Below, piece after piece: positions 7,690-14,640 of a stretch of 17,611 nucleotides of DNA (the first letter of the stretch is position 1; each line of letters opens with the position of its first letter). Made by a program: the position numbers and the translations under genes. The notes below the pieces were generated by a model. The model saw only the letters and a program-made list of their open reading frames with translations, ran no database searches and was not told the origin of the DNA. Source of the stretch: Desulfofustis sp. Lineage in GTDB: Bacteria > Desulfobacterota > Desulfobulbia > Desulfobulbales > Desulfocapsaceae. The stretch lies in the NCBI GenBank assembly GCA_030145365.1, contig JAQYVS010000170.1, forward strand, positions 1 through 17,611. The letters are read 5' to 3'.

Positions 7690-7741
7690 ACCAGGTAATT
7701 ATCGGAACTGATATCTGGTCAAAATATTCCCATAAGGAATA
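7690..7741. repeat. small inverted repeats upstream of the uxuB-type gene
   Basis: Two imperfect hairpins. ACCAG (7690-7694) pairs with CTGGT (7715-7719), with an inner TATC/GATA pairing. TATTCC (7725-7730) pairs with GGAATA (7736-7741) around CATAA. They lie in the 275-bp divergent region, in the probable leader or promoter of the minus-strand SDR gene. They could be operators or mRNA structure; nothing distinguishes the two. Confidence 0.3.
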
Positions 7742-7770
7742 ATTTTATTTACAAATAAGAATTATGGTTT

Positions 7771-7791
7771 CATGGTAGGATTCCTGCCATG
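7771..7791. promoter_or_regulatory. 21-bp near-palindrome, operator candidate
   Basis: CATGGTAGGA (7771-7780) and TCCTGCCATG (7782-7791) are inverted copies with one mismatch around a central T. The element sits in the divergent intergenic region between two SDR genes, 94 bp upstream of the plus-strand one, a plausible place for a dimeric regulator. The binding protein is unknown. The outer CATGG/CCATG ends recur in the palindrome over the lacI-type start, but with a shorter centre. Confidence 0.45.
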
Positions 7792-7860
7792 GAACGACAA
7801 TGAATTGCCAAAACGGCTACGCGTACTTTCGGTTTTATCACTTCGAAATAGATAGGGGGC

Positions 7861-7876
7861 AGAGATACATATCTCT
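7861..7876. repeat. inverted repeat AGAGATA-CA-TATCTCT before the second SDR start
   Basis: Perfect 7-bp arms with a 2-bp centre, ending 8 bases before the ATG at 7885 and abutting its only weak ribosome site (GGAT). A 2-base loop is too tight for a stable full RNA hairpin, so a DNA operator is at least as likely. Confidence 0.3.
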
Positions 7877-7884
7877 GGATAGTC

Positions 7885-8628
7885 ATGCAAACGGATCAGG
7901 AAAAACTCGCCTTGGTGACAGGTGCAGCTGGGGTTTTAGGTCTTGCGATCAGCAGGGCCCTGGTGGCTGATGGGTACCGGGTGATAATGGTAGACCTGAA
8001 TCAGACTGAAATTGAGAGGCTTGCCGAAGATATTGGAGATTCAGCTATTCCCCTCGCGCTTGATATCAGTGCAGCTGACAAGGTGAAAGCGGCATCAGAT
8101 ATGATTAAAAAAGCCTATGGCTCTGTGTCTGTCTTGGTTAACAATGCCGGTTTGTTGTCTAACAGCAAGATTAGCGATACAGATGATGATGAGTGGCGAC
8201 GTCTTCTGTCCGTAAATCTGGATGGCGCTTTTTATCTGTGTCGTGAGTGGCTTGCTGGAATGAAAAAACAACAATGGGGACGTATCGTCAATATCAGTTC
8301 ACTGGCCATGAAAACCGGTGGATTGACAGCCGGTACATCATATACCGTCTCAAAAGGGGGGATCACCGCACTGACTCTTTCTATTGCCAGAGAAGCAGCG
8401 CCATATGGTGTTACCGCCAATGGTGTTGCACCGGCCTATATAAAAACCCCGATGATTACAGATTTTCTTGATCAGGAGCAACAGCAGGCTTTACTCGAGC
8501 AAATCCCGGTGGGACGGTTCTGTGAAGCTGAGGAAGTTGCCCATGTGGTGAAATTTCTGGTTTCACCGCTGTCTGGTTTTATTACCGGTGAAATCATCGA
8601 TATTAATGGCGGTCTGCATATGGATTGA
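7885..8628 (+). CDS. SDR-family oxidoreductase
   Basis: 247-residue classical short-chain dehydrogenase. Nucleotide loop TGAAGVLG (12-19), Asp37 closing strand 2 (favours NAD(H)), NNAG (86-89), catalytic Ser139, Tyr153-x3-Lys157, and C-terminal ITGEIIDINGGLH. The substrate cannot be read from the sequence. The tail closely resembles that of the SDR encoded at 11842-12606, suggesting they are paralogues. The context of uronate and aldonate enzymes suggests a keto-sugar-acid or aldonate dehydrogenase (for example KduD- or gluconate-5-dehydrogenase-like), but FabG-like proteins cannot be excluded. The ribosome site is weak (GGAT, 7 bases from the ATG). It is convergent with the TRAP genes, a shared hairpin lying between them. 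Confidence 0.85.
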   Translation: MQTDQEKLALVTGAAGVLGLAISRALVADGYRVIMVDLNQTEIERLAEDIGDSAIPLALDISAADKVKAASDMIKKAYGSVSVLVNNAGLLSNSKISDTDDDEWRRLLSVNLDGAFYLCREWLAGMKKQQWGRIVNISSLAMKTGGLTAGTSYTVSKGGITALTLSIAREAAPYGVTANGVAPAYIKTPMITDFLDQEQQQALLEQIPVGRFCEAEEVAHVVKFLVSPLSGFITGEIIDINGGLHMD

Positions 8629-8651
8629 TAAAAGGACATGAACACGACCAG

Positions 8652-8680
8652 AACGCTGAGGCAGTTCCTCAGCGTTTATT
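8652..8680. terminator. bidirectional-looking terminator hairpin
   Basis: AACGCTGAGG (8652-8661) and CCTCAGCGTT (8667-8676) form a perfect 10-bp GC-rich stem with a 5-base CAGTT loop. On the plus strand it is followed by TTATT. It lies 24 bp after the SDR stop and about 50 bp beyond the convergent dctM stop, so it can end both transcripts. The U-tract is short. Confidence 0.7.
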
Positions 8681-8731
8681 ACTCGCCTTTGGCAACAATC
8701 CGTGAGTTCATGCTGGTCAATCCAGACTGAT

Positions 8732-10018
8732 TTAAAGGCCACTTAAGAGATTCGGCAGGGTAAGCGATATTGCCGGCACAAAGGTGACAAGCATCAAGGC
8801 CACCAGAATCCCGATATAAAATGGCCAGATCGTTTTTACCGCATCCTCAAGCTTAACCCCCCCCACGGCACAACCGACGAATAGGCAGGCCCCCACCGGA
8901 GGCGTGCATAGTCCGAGTCCAAGATTAAGTAATAAAATCATGCCGAACTGATACGGATCTATGCCAATGGAAATGGCGACCGGTAAAAAGATCGGCGTGC
9001 AAATTAGAATGAGTGCAGCCATATCCATGATCATGCCGAGCAGCAGAAGCATAAGATTTATCATGAGAAGGATGGCAATCGGGTTTTCTGAAATGCTCAT
9101 TAAGAGCCCTGCCATCTTCTGTGGCACCTGATAAAAGGTCAACAGGTAAGCGAAAGCACCGGCACAGGCAATCAGGATCATGACCATGGAAGTGGTTTTG
9201 ACCGAGTTGACCACGGCCAGCTTGAACTTTTCCCAGCTGAGTGATCGATAGACAATAATGGTCACGAGAAAAGCATAAATAGTTCCAAAAGCGCCGGATT
9301 CGGTAACCGTAAAAACACCGCTGAGCACTCCACCAACTATTATGACGGCAGTCATCAGGCCGGGAAGTGCAAAAAAGAAGTGTTGAATTAAAATCAAAAA
9401 ACCTGGGAAAACCTCGGAAGAATAGCCCCGTTTTACCGCAACAAGATAGGAAACAACGGCAAGACACACACACATCAGGATACCGGGAACAAATCCAGCA
9501 AGAAACAATTTGGAGATGGAGATTCCGCCGCCGGCCGCCACTGCATAAATGATCATATTGTGGCTCGGCGGGATAATGATGCCGGCAAGTGATGAGGTTA
9601 CGGTTACATTGACCGCGTAATCATCATCGTAGCCTTTCTCTTTCATCACCGGAATCAAGATGGAGCCTAGAGCAGAAATGTCTGCAATCGCTGAGCCTGA
9701 GATGCCTCCGAAGAGCATGGATGAGAATACATTGACGACACCGAGACCGCCCCGCATAGACCCAACGGCTGATGAAGCAAAGCGAACAAGTCGCATGGCG
9801 ATACCGCCGTGAAACATCAACTCACCGGCAAAGATAAAAAACGGAATTGCCATGAGAGCAAAAATGGAGATCCCTGAAATAATGCGCTGGAAGGCGATCA
9901 TCATCGGCAGCCCTTCGTAAAAAAAGGCAGAAACGGCAGCAACCCCCAAAGCAAATGCCACCGGCATACCGATAACAACACACAATGCAAATATACCTAA
10001 TAAGATAAACAGGCCCAT
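8732..10018 (-). CDS. dctM: TRAP transporter large permease subunit (DctM)
   Basis: 428-residue, very hydrophobic inner-membrane protein of the DctM/IT superfamily, the sodium-coupled translocation subunit of a TRAP transporter. Family landmarks are GGISGSAIADISALG (104-118), IIPPSHNMIIYA (148-159) and LGLCTPPVGACLFVG (368-382), the last two being the paired PP-containing loops. About a dozen hydrophobic segments span the length, as expected. The ATG has AGGAG 10 bases upstream, overlapping the end of dctQ (gap 17 bp). It is the last gene of the minus-strand run lacI-type/SDR/dctP/dctQ/dctM. The substrate is a carboxylate; from context I infer a hexuronate or aldonate. Confidence 0.95.
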   Translation of the reverse strand: MGLFILLGIFALCVVIGMPVAFALGVAAVSAFFYEGLPMMIAFQRIISGISIFALMAIPFFIFAGELMFHGGIAMRLVRFASSAVGSMRGGLGVVNVFSSMLFGGISGSAIADISALGSILIPVMKEKGYDDDYAVNVTVTSSLAGIIIPPSHNMIIYAVAAGGGISISKLFLAGFVPGILMCVCLAVVSYLVAVKRGYSSEVFPGFLILIQHFFFALPGLMTAVIIVGGVLSGVFTVTESGAFGTIYAFLVTIIVYRSLSWEKFKLAVVNSVKTTSMVMILIACAGAFAYLLTFYQVPQKMAGLLMSISENPIAILLMINLMLLLLGMIMDMAALILICTPIFLPVAISIGIDPYQFGMILLLNLGLGLCTPPVGACLFVGCAVGGVKLEDAVKTIWPFYIGILVALMLVTFVPAISLTLPNLLSGL

Positions 10019-10035
10019 TAATCGATAACTCCTAT

Positions 10036-10554
10036 TTAGCTGGTCTCTTCGTCAGCTGTATCTTTAAAAAAATGGATGAGATGACCAATGGAAAAGAGAA
10101 CGATACAAATACCACTCAGCATGATTGGTATAGCTCGTAATCCTTCCGTCACATGGATGAGAGGAATCTCGGTCGGCCACCTGAATACAGTCAGCTTATA
10201 ACCATAGATCACCATCACCAGGCCAAACCCGGTCATGATGACATGTGACATCAACTCAAACATTCGCTGAACAGGCCTTGGGCTTATCTCACGAAATACC
10301 GAGACGCCCAGATGTGTTTTTTTATGAATACCGACAGATGCACCGAGAAAGCCGATATAAACCACCAGCAGCAGGGAGACCTGTTCTACCCAGGTTGGGG
10401 TGTCGTTGAGCACATAGCGACCAAAAACCAGCCAGCCGAAAATAACGGTCAAAACGACTAGAGCTACACTGCAAAATAGTAGATTGAAGTTGCCGATCAG
10501 GTTTAAGAATCTGTCAAACAGTGATGTATTGCTTGATGGTTTATCCGTGGACAT
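10036..10554 (-). CDS. dctQ: TRAP transporter small permease subunit (DctQ)
   Basis: 172-residue inner-membrane protein with four hydrophobic segments at roughly 23-45, 58-76, 102-119 and 139-162, the layout of DctQ. Family-like features are FGRYVLNDTPTWVEQVSLLL (44-63), with the conserved W-x-E after helix 1, and GIHKKTHLGV (75-84). It pairs with DctM to form the membrane part of the transporter. The ATG at 10554 has an AGGG-like site 8 bases upstream. The 134-bp gap from dctP contains a strong stem-loop (10608-10643). Confidence 0.93.
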   Translation of the reverse strand: MSTDKPSSNTSLFDRFLNLIGNFNLLFCSVALVVLTVIFGWLVFGRYVLNDTPTWVEQVSLLLVVYIGFLGASVGIHKKTHLGVSVFREISPRPVQRMFELMSHVIMTGFGLVMVIYGYKLTVFRWPTEIPLIHVTEGLRAIPIMLSGICIVLFSIGHLIHFFKDTADEETS

Positions 10555-10607
10555 TCGAAATACCCTATAGAATGTTCATTTACTCAGGTGAATCATGCAG
10601 AGAAAAG

Positions 10608-10643
10608 ATCATCGATACCTCGTGACACCGAGGTACCGATGAT
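10608..10643 (-). terminator. dctP-dctQ intercistronic stem-loop
   Basis: Two 15-base arms (10608-10622 and 10629-10643) flank a 6-base loop. The single mismatch becomes a G-U pair in the minus-strand transcript, giving a continuous 15-bp RNA stem. It is followed downstream by CTTTTCTC, a poor U-tract. It starts 45 bp after the dctP stop. It probably acts as a partial terminator or a 3' stabiliser that yields more binding protein than permease; this role is inferred. Confidence 0.6.
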
Positions 10644-10688
10644 GGCAACCTTTCTCTGAAAAACATAAAGGTTTGTTTTGAATCAGGG

Positions 10689-11675
10689 CTAAGGGGTGTT
10701 CTGGATCATCTCAACCAATGATTTCAAGTTGGGATTATCGGCAAGATATTTGTCATAAACTGGCTTCATCGCTGCCTGGAATCCACTCTTGTCAGCAATT
10801 TCATTGACGGTGGAGCCGCCTGCTTCAACTTTTTTCTTGCTTGCGATTTCCCGCTCTTTCCAGAGCTTGCGCTGCAGCATGGCCGATTCCTGAGCTGCTT
10901 CCTTCAGGATTTTCTGATCTTCTGCAGACAGGGCGTTGTAAACATCAGCATTGATACACAAGGTCTCAGGAATGATCAGATGTTGGGAGTTGGAATAGTA
11001 CTTAGCCACTTCAAAATGGCCGGTTGACTCGTAGGACGGATAATTGTTCTCAGCGCCATCAACAACATTGGTTTTCAAGGACTGATATACTTCTGCAAAG
11101 GCCATTGGTGATGGATTTCCACCGAGAGCTGCAATCATTCCAGAATACAGATCATTGTTCATTACCCTGACTTTCATACCGGTAACATCTTCGGGCTTGG
11201 TGATGGGTTTTATGGAGTTATAAAAAGAACGTGCGCCAGCATCATACCAGGCCAGGGGGACAATACCGAATTTGGCCATGCCTTTGTTGATTATCTCACC
11301 AGCTTCTCCATCAAGTACACGCCACATGTGCTCGGTGTCTTTGAAAATGAAAGGAAGAGAAACAACATTGGCTTCGGGAACGATCGGACCAAGCGGTCCA
11401 AGATTAAAGTTACCGATCTCCAGGGCACCGGCACGTACCTGCTCAATTGCATCAGGCTGGCTGCCGAGGGTACCTGCGTGATACATCTTCACACTCATTT
11501 TACCGCCGGACTTTTCCTTGAGTAATTCGGCGAATTTGTCCATTGCTATGGTGTTCGGATAGCCCTCCACATGGATATTCCAGCCCCGCCATTCTTTGGC
11601 CTGGGCTGAAAGGGAAAAGCCGACCACAATTGCTGCTGCAGTAATTGCCAGGGTAATCTTTTTCAGATAGCTCAT
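10689..11675 (-). CDS. dctP: TRAP transporter substrate-binding protein (DctP)
   Basis: 328-residue periplasmic solute-binding protein that delivers a carboxylate to DctQM. The N-terminus is a Sec signal peptide: KK at 5-6, a hydrophobic core, and a likely signal peptidase I site after A-Q-A26. DctP features include HAGTLGSQPDAIEQVRAG (66-83), GARSFYNS (147-154), GMKVRVMNN (166-174) with Arg170, the residue expected to bind the substrate carboxylate, and AFAEVYQSLKTNVVDGAENN (192-211). The frame is open to 11765, but the ATG at 11675 is preceded by GGAGG at 6 bases and starts the signal peptide, so it is chosen. TRAP binding proteins of this type are known for glucuronate, galacturonate and mannonate, among others. 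Uronate or aldonate uptake is inferred from context. Confidence 0.93.
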   Translation of the reverse strand: MSYLKKITLAITAAAIVVGFSLSAQAKEWRGWNIHVEGYPNTIAMDKFAELLKEKSGGKMSVKMYHAGTLGSQPDAIEQVRAGALEIGNFNLGPLGPIVPEANVVSLPFIFKDTEHMWRVLDGEAGEIINKGMAKFGIVPLAWYDAGARSFYNSIKPITKPEDVTGMKVRVMNNDLYSGMIAALGGNPSPMAFAEVYQSLKTNVVDGAENNYPSYESTGHFEVAKYYSNSQHLIIPETLCINADVYNALSAEDQKILKEAAQESAMLQRKLWKEREIASKKKVEAGGSTVNEIADKSGFQAAMKPVYDKYLADNPNLKSLVEMIQNTP

Positions 11676-11699
11676 AAACATCCTCCGTGTAAGTAGGTA

Positions 11700-11776
11700 G
11701 GAGCTGTTGCTCCCAATTATGTACATCTCAGGTAGATCATTGTCCCTGTGGGACCTGTCTGCCAAACAGATCTACC
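11700..11776 (-). ncRNA. structured 5' leader of dctP (three-way junction plus hairpin)
   Basis: Complementary segments in the 166-bp SDR-dctP gap. A closing stem GGTAGATC/GATCTACC (11731-11738 with 11769-11776) encloses two hairpins, GTCCC/GGGAC (11742-11754, loop TGT) and CTGT/ACAG (11755-11769, loop of 7). A further hairpin GGAGC/GCTCC (11700-11713, loop TGTT) stands between this junction and the dctP ribosome site. No known riboswitch class is recognised. It could be an mRNA stabiliser, a processing site or a regulatory leader. The base pairing is seen; any function is inferred. Confidence 0.45.
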
Positions 11777-11841
11777 GGCTAACCCAGCGGCATCAGTTTT
11801 TTCCTCCAATTAGATTAGTTTATCTCTTCGTACCTCCATCC

Positions 11842-12606
11842 TCAAGCGAAGTACAGTCCTCCATTGATTTCAATGATCTCACCGGTTATGAAAGAACCAA
11901 GATCAGAGACAAAATAGAGAACTGCATTTGCAACATCATCCGGAGTACCACCTCGTTTCAGCGGTGTGCTGGCAATGGCGGCCTTTATGCCGGCGTCAGT
12001 GTTGAAGTTTTCATGAAACGGCGTCTCTAAAATTAATCCCGGAGCCACCCCATTTACTGTAATTCCCTGGTCTGCAACCTCTTTACATAAACCTCGGGTA
12101 AAGGCAATGATAGCTCCTTTCGAGGCGGCGTAGGCTGTTGCTCCGTTTCCTCCACCGTTCCTGGCTGCAAGAGATGACATGTTGACGATTCTTCCCCAGC
12201 CAGTATTCATAAAAGGCAGCACGGCCCGGGTGCAGTAAAAGGTGCTGGTAAGATTTACGTTGATGGTGGTGAACCAGTGTTCATCTGTCATGTCGACAAT
12301 GGCTGAGCGACCGACAAGATGACCGGCGTTGTTCATCAGGATATCGATATGCCCACCAAGAATATCAGCAACCTGCTGGACCACTTCATTGACCTGTTCG
12401 CCATTTGTTGCATCCAACTGATAAGCATATCCTTTTTGGCCAAGGTCTTCAATCGCTTTAACCGTTTCTTCACCTTCAGATTTGTGTGAATAATAGGTGA
12501 GGGCTACATCTGCTCCACAGCGGGCTAGAGATAATGAGACTGCACGGCCGATTCCTATGTTTCCGCCGGTGACGAAGGCTGTTTTACCTTCAAGGCTTAG
12601 TTCCAT
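11842..12606 (-). CDS. SDR-family oxidoreductase
   Basis: 254-residue classical short-chain dehydrogenase, FabG-like in layout. Nucleotide loop TGGNIGIG (13-20), no acidic residue at the end of strand 2 (TYYSHKSE, 37-44; compatible with NADP(H)), NNAG (92-95), Ser144/Ser145, Tyr159-x3-Lys163, and ITGEIIEINGGLYF at the C-terminus. It lies 23 bp after the lacI-type regulator gene, with AGGAG 6 bases upstream of its ATG, and is followed by dctP. This suggests that it oxidises or reduces the compound imported by the TRAP system. The substrate is not identifiable; a keto-uronate or aldonate dehydrogenase is the contextual guess. Annotation as 3-oxoacyl-ACP reductase would be misleading here. Its tail resembles that of the SDR at 7885-8628. 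Confidence 0.87.
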   Translation of the reverse strand: MELSLEGKTAFVTGGNIGIGRAVSLSLARCGADVALTYYSHKSEGEETVKAIEDLGQKGYAYQLDATNGEQVNEVVQQVADILGGHIDILMNNAGHLVGRSAIVDMTDEHWFTTINVNLTSTFYCTRAVLPFMNTGWGRIVNMSSLAARNGGGNGATAYAASKGAIIAFTRGLCKEVADQGITVNGVAPGLILETPFHENFNTDAGIKAAIASTPLKRGGTPDDVANAVLYFVSDLGSFITGEIIEINGGLYFA

Positions 12607-12629
12607 CTTTTTCTCCTATATGTATCGTT

Positions 12630-13673
12630 TTATTCGATATATTTTGCAGTTGAGTCCCTTACTATCAACTTGGGTGGCAGCATCATGTGGACTGGTGCTT
12701 GGGGGCTGCCGTCCTCCAGTCGACCGATGAGGCGTTCGACCATCAGGCCGGCAATATCGCGTATGGGCGGCTGAATTGTTGTAAGTGACGGCACCACAAC
12801 CTTTGTAAAGGCTATGTCATCTAACCCCGTTACCGAGAGATCATCGGGGATATTCAGACCAAGATCACGAGCACCCGCATAGACGCCAAAGGCATGCATA
12901 TCGTTAATAGCTATTATTGCGGAAGGGGGATTAGATAGACTGAGAAGATAGTGTGCTCCTTGCCTGCCGAGATCTATGCCTGACGTACCATGAGTGTTCG
13001 TGCTCCCTCCCCATACAAGCTGCTCATCTGGCGCTATATTGGCGTCTTTAAGTGATTTCTGATAGCCTTTCAGACGATCCAGAAGGCCGACCATATCAAT
13101 TGGTCCAGAGATAAAGCCGATACGTCGATGCCCGAGTGAAAGTAAATGTTTGGTCAGCAACCGCGTTGCCTGGACATTGTCCACGCCTATACTATCGAGG
13201 ATAAAGTTATTGTTTTGTTGAGCCGGTCGATAAAAGGTTATGAAGTGCATCCCTTCGCGATAGAGGTCTTCAAGATGGCTAAATTGTACCAGGGAAGACC
13301 CAAAAATGATGCCCCGTATTCCTGATCCCCAGAGCATTTCGGCATATTTTCGTTCACGTTCAGTATTGCGGTCGCTATTGCCGAGAAGTACCTGATAGCC
13401 ATTAGATAAGGCAGCTTCTTCAACAAAGCGAGCAAAAGATCCAAAATAGGGGTCGGCCACAGACGGAATAATTAATCCGATGAATGGTGAGTGGCCGGTT
13501 TTGAGCTGCCGGGCAGCAAGATTTGGGGTGTAGCTAAGCTCTTTGATGGCGTACTGGATTCGCTCCTGGGTATCAGGTCGCATTCGCTGTGACCTGCCGT
13601 TCAAAACGTTTGATACGCTACTTGTGGAAACCTTTGCCAGACGGGCTACGTCTGCAATAGTTGTTTTAGGCAT
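12630..13673 (-). CDS. LacI-family transcriptional regulator
   Basis: 347-residue LacI/GalR-type repressor. The N-terminal helix-turn-helix TTIADVARLAKVSTSSVSNVL spans 4-24, and the hinge helix NLAARQLKTG 51-60. A periplasmic-binding-protein-like effector domain follows, with SVADPYFGSFARFVEEAA (71-88), HRRIGFISG, INDMHAFGVY and VTGLDDIAFTKVVVPSLTTIQPP. The length is standard. It heads the run regulator-SDR-dctPQM, and a perfect CG-centred palindrome of the LacI type overlaps its promoter, so it probably represses this operon and itself. The effector is likely a uronate or aldonate (inferred). The ATG at 13673 is part of a separate palindrome and has only a weak ribosome site (GGTGAG). An out-of-frame ATG lies 13 bases upstream. 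Confidence 0.92.
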   Translation of the reverse strand: MPKTTIADVARLAKVSTSSVSNVLNGRSQRMRPDTQERIQYAIKELSYTPNLAARQLKTGHSPFIGLIIPSVADPYFGSFARFVEEAALSNGYQVLLGNSDRNTERERKYAEMLWGSGIRGIIFGSSLVQFSHLEDLYREGMHFITFYRPAQQNNNFILDSIGVDNVQATRLLTKHLLSLGHRRIGFISGPIDMVGLLDRLKGYQKSLKDANIAPDEQLVWGGSTNTHGTSGIDLGRQGAHYLLSLSNPPSAIIAINDMHAFGVYAGARDLGLNIPDDLSVTGLDDIAFTKVVVPSLTTIQPPIRDIAGLMVERLIGRLEDGSPQAPVHMMLPPKLIVRDSTAKYIE

Positions 13674-13687
13674 GGTGACTCACCATG
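13671..13687. repeat. 17-bp palindrome covering the regulator start codon
   Basis: CATGGTGA (13671-13678) and TCACCATG (13680-13687) are perfect inverted copies around a single C. The element includes the start codon and the ribosome site of the LacI-family gene. In mRNA it could mask initiation, although the 1-base centre forces the inner pairs open. As DNA it could be a roadblock operator. Confidence 0.4.
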
Positions 13688-13704
13688 GTGACAATTTGAC
13701 TTAC

Positions 13705-13744
13705 AGTGTATCGATACACTAAACAAACTCTTGTGTTTTGTCAA
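13705..13744 (-). promoter_or_regulatory. regulator promoter with overlapping LacI-type operator
   Basis: On the minus strand TTGACA (13739-13744) is a perfect -35 box. 17 bases on is TAGTGT (13716-13721), a weak -10 box. The perfect 16-bp palindrome AGTGTATCGATACACT (13705-13720) covers that -10. Its central CG and ATCGAT core match the general LacI-family operator style. This arrangement predicts autorepression of the regulator-SDR-TRAP operon. No second full copy was found in the window by eye. Confidence 0.65.
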
Positions 13745-14019
13745 TAATGTTTTCAACCTGATAGTTGGTTCATTAACACTATGTAATATTTATGTATTTA
13801 TTGCTTTTTTCTTTATTTTATCTTCGCAGAAAACAAGAAAAGAGCTGCCGGAACTGACAGCAGAGCGGTGATTATTATCAGATATAGTATAACGATGTAC
13901 TATTCGAGATTTGTGATGGATTTTGTGCACACATCCCACATTCTTGTGGAAAGCAGATATGTTCTGCCCCATCACGTCGTTTCCCGGGATGTTTCAGGTG
14001 AAGATTTGCGGTATCATCC
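13721..14019. other. intergenic region between folA and the lacI-type gene
   Basis: About 300 bp without a credible gene. The left part carries the regulator promoter and an AT-rich stretch. The middle has the folA terminator (13829-13861). The remaining 13862-14019 shows only a small CCACA-TTCT-TGTGG hairpin (13936-13949). Short open frames here have no family features. Confidence 0.55.
13829..13861 (-). terminator. Rho-independent terminator downstream of folA
   Basis: On the minus strand GCTGTC-AGTTCC-GGCAGC forms a 6-bp stem (one G-U pair) with a 6-base loop, followed directly by TCTTTTCTTGTTTTC. It is about 160 bp beyond the folA stop, which leaves a long 3' untranslated region, and it separates folA from the catabolic locus. 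Confidence 0.6.
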
Positions 14020-14502
14020 TCATGATCTGATTTGTTCGTACCTGATGATACGGTAGGGTTCTTCCTCGAGGCAGGTCTTTTGCTCTACTAGTTTGAATTG
14101 AATTGGATCGATCTGCTCAAAATAGACATCACCTTCCACATCACGATCCAATGCAGTAACAATGATGGTGTCCGTGGATGGCAAGGCGAGTTGGAAAATA
14201 TCCCCGCCGCCGATAACAAAGACTTTATCCTGATTGCTGCAATGATCAATGGCATCCTGCAGGGAGTGCATGACAAGACAACCTGGAATTTGCAGAGTGG
14301 TATCCCGGGTCAGAACAATATTGTCACGGCCCGGCAGTGGTTTTCCTATTGAATCAAAAGTCTTGCGTCCCATAATTAATGGAAATCCCATGGTGGTCTT
14401 CTTAAAATGTTTTAGATCGGAGGGAAGATGCCACGGTAGCTTCCCCTCACGTCCGATGACACCGTTCTTTGCTATGGCCACAATAATGATTACTTCCACC
14501 AT
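14020..14502 (-). CDS. folA: dihydrofolate reductase
   Basis: Reduces dihydrofolate to tetrahydrofolate with NADPH in the cytosol. The 160-residue protein has the standard chromosomal FolA length. Hallmarks are the N-terminal VAIAKNGVIG (8-17), KLPWHLPSDLKHFK (21-34) with Trp24 and catalytic Asp29, PLIMGRKTFDSIGKPLPGR (41-59), and VFVIGGGDIF (94-103) for NADPH binding. The ATG has AGGAG 8 bases upstream. It is divergent from the permease gene at 14641. No thymidylate synthase gene is adjacent. It is a housekeeping gene unrelated to the sugar-acid locus. Confidence 0.96.
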   Translation of the reverse strand: MVEVIIIVAIAKNGVIGREGKLPWHLPSDLKHFKKTTMGFPLIMGRKTFDSIGKPLPGRDNIVLTRDTTLQIPGCLVMHSLQDAIDHCSNQDKVFVIGGGDIFQLALPSTDTIIVTALDRDVEGDVYFEQIDPIQFKLVEQKTCLEEEPYRIIRYEQIRS

Positions 14503-14640
14503 ATTGTTATCTCCTGGAGTCTGAAAACTATTGTTTTTGTTAGAGGTGCTATGATTAATGTATCAAGTAGTATAGCCTGTAGCGTATCCAACAGCAATAA
14601 TGATAGCTGCTGAGACTAAGATAACATGAGTTAGACCACA

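Noticed and set aside
11676..11765. 30-residue N-terminal extension of dctP
   Set aside because: It would place non-signal sequence before a clear Sec signal peptide and overlaps the structured leader. GGAGG directs initiation at 11675.
12614..12645. TATCG...CGATA spaced inverted repeat near the end of the lacI-type gene
   Set aside because: It has short arms with a 7-base AT-rich spacer partly inside coding sequence, and does not match the 16-bp operator closely enough.
13868..14056. 62-residue open frame on the plus strand between folA and the lacI-type gene
   Set aside because: It overlaps the folA 3' end in antisense and has no ribosome site or recognisable motif.
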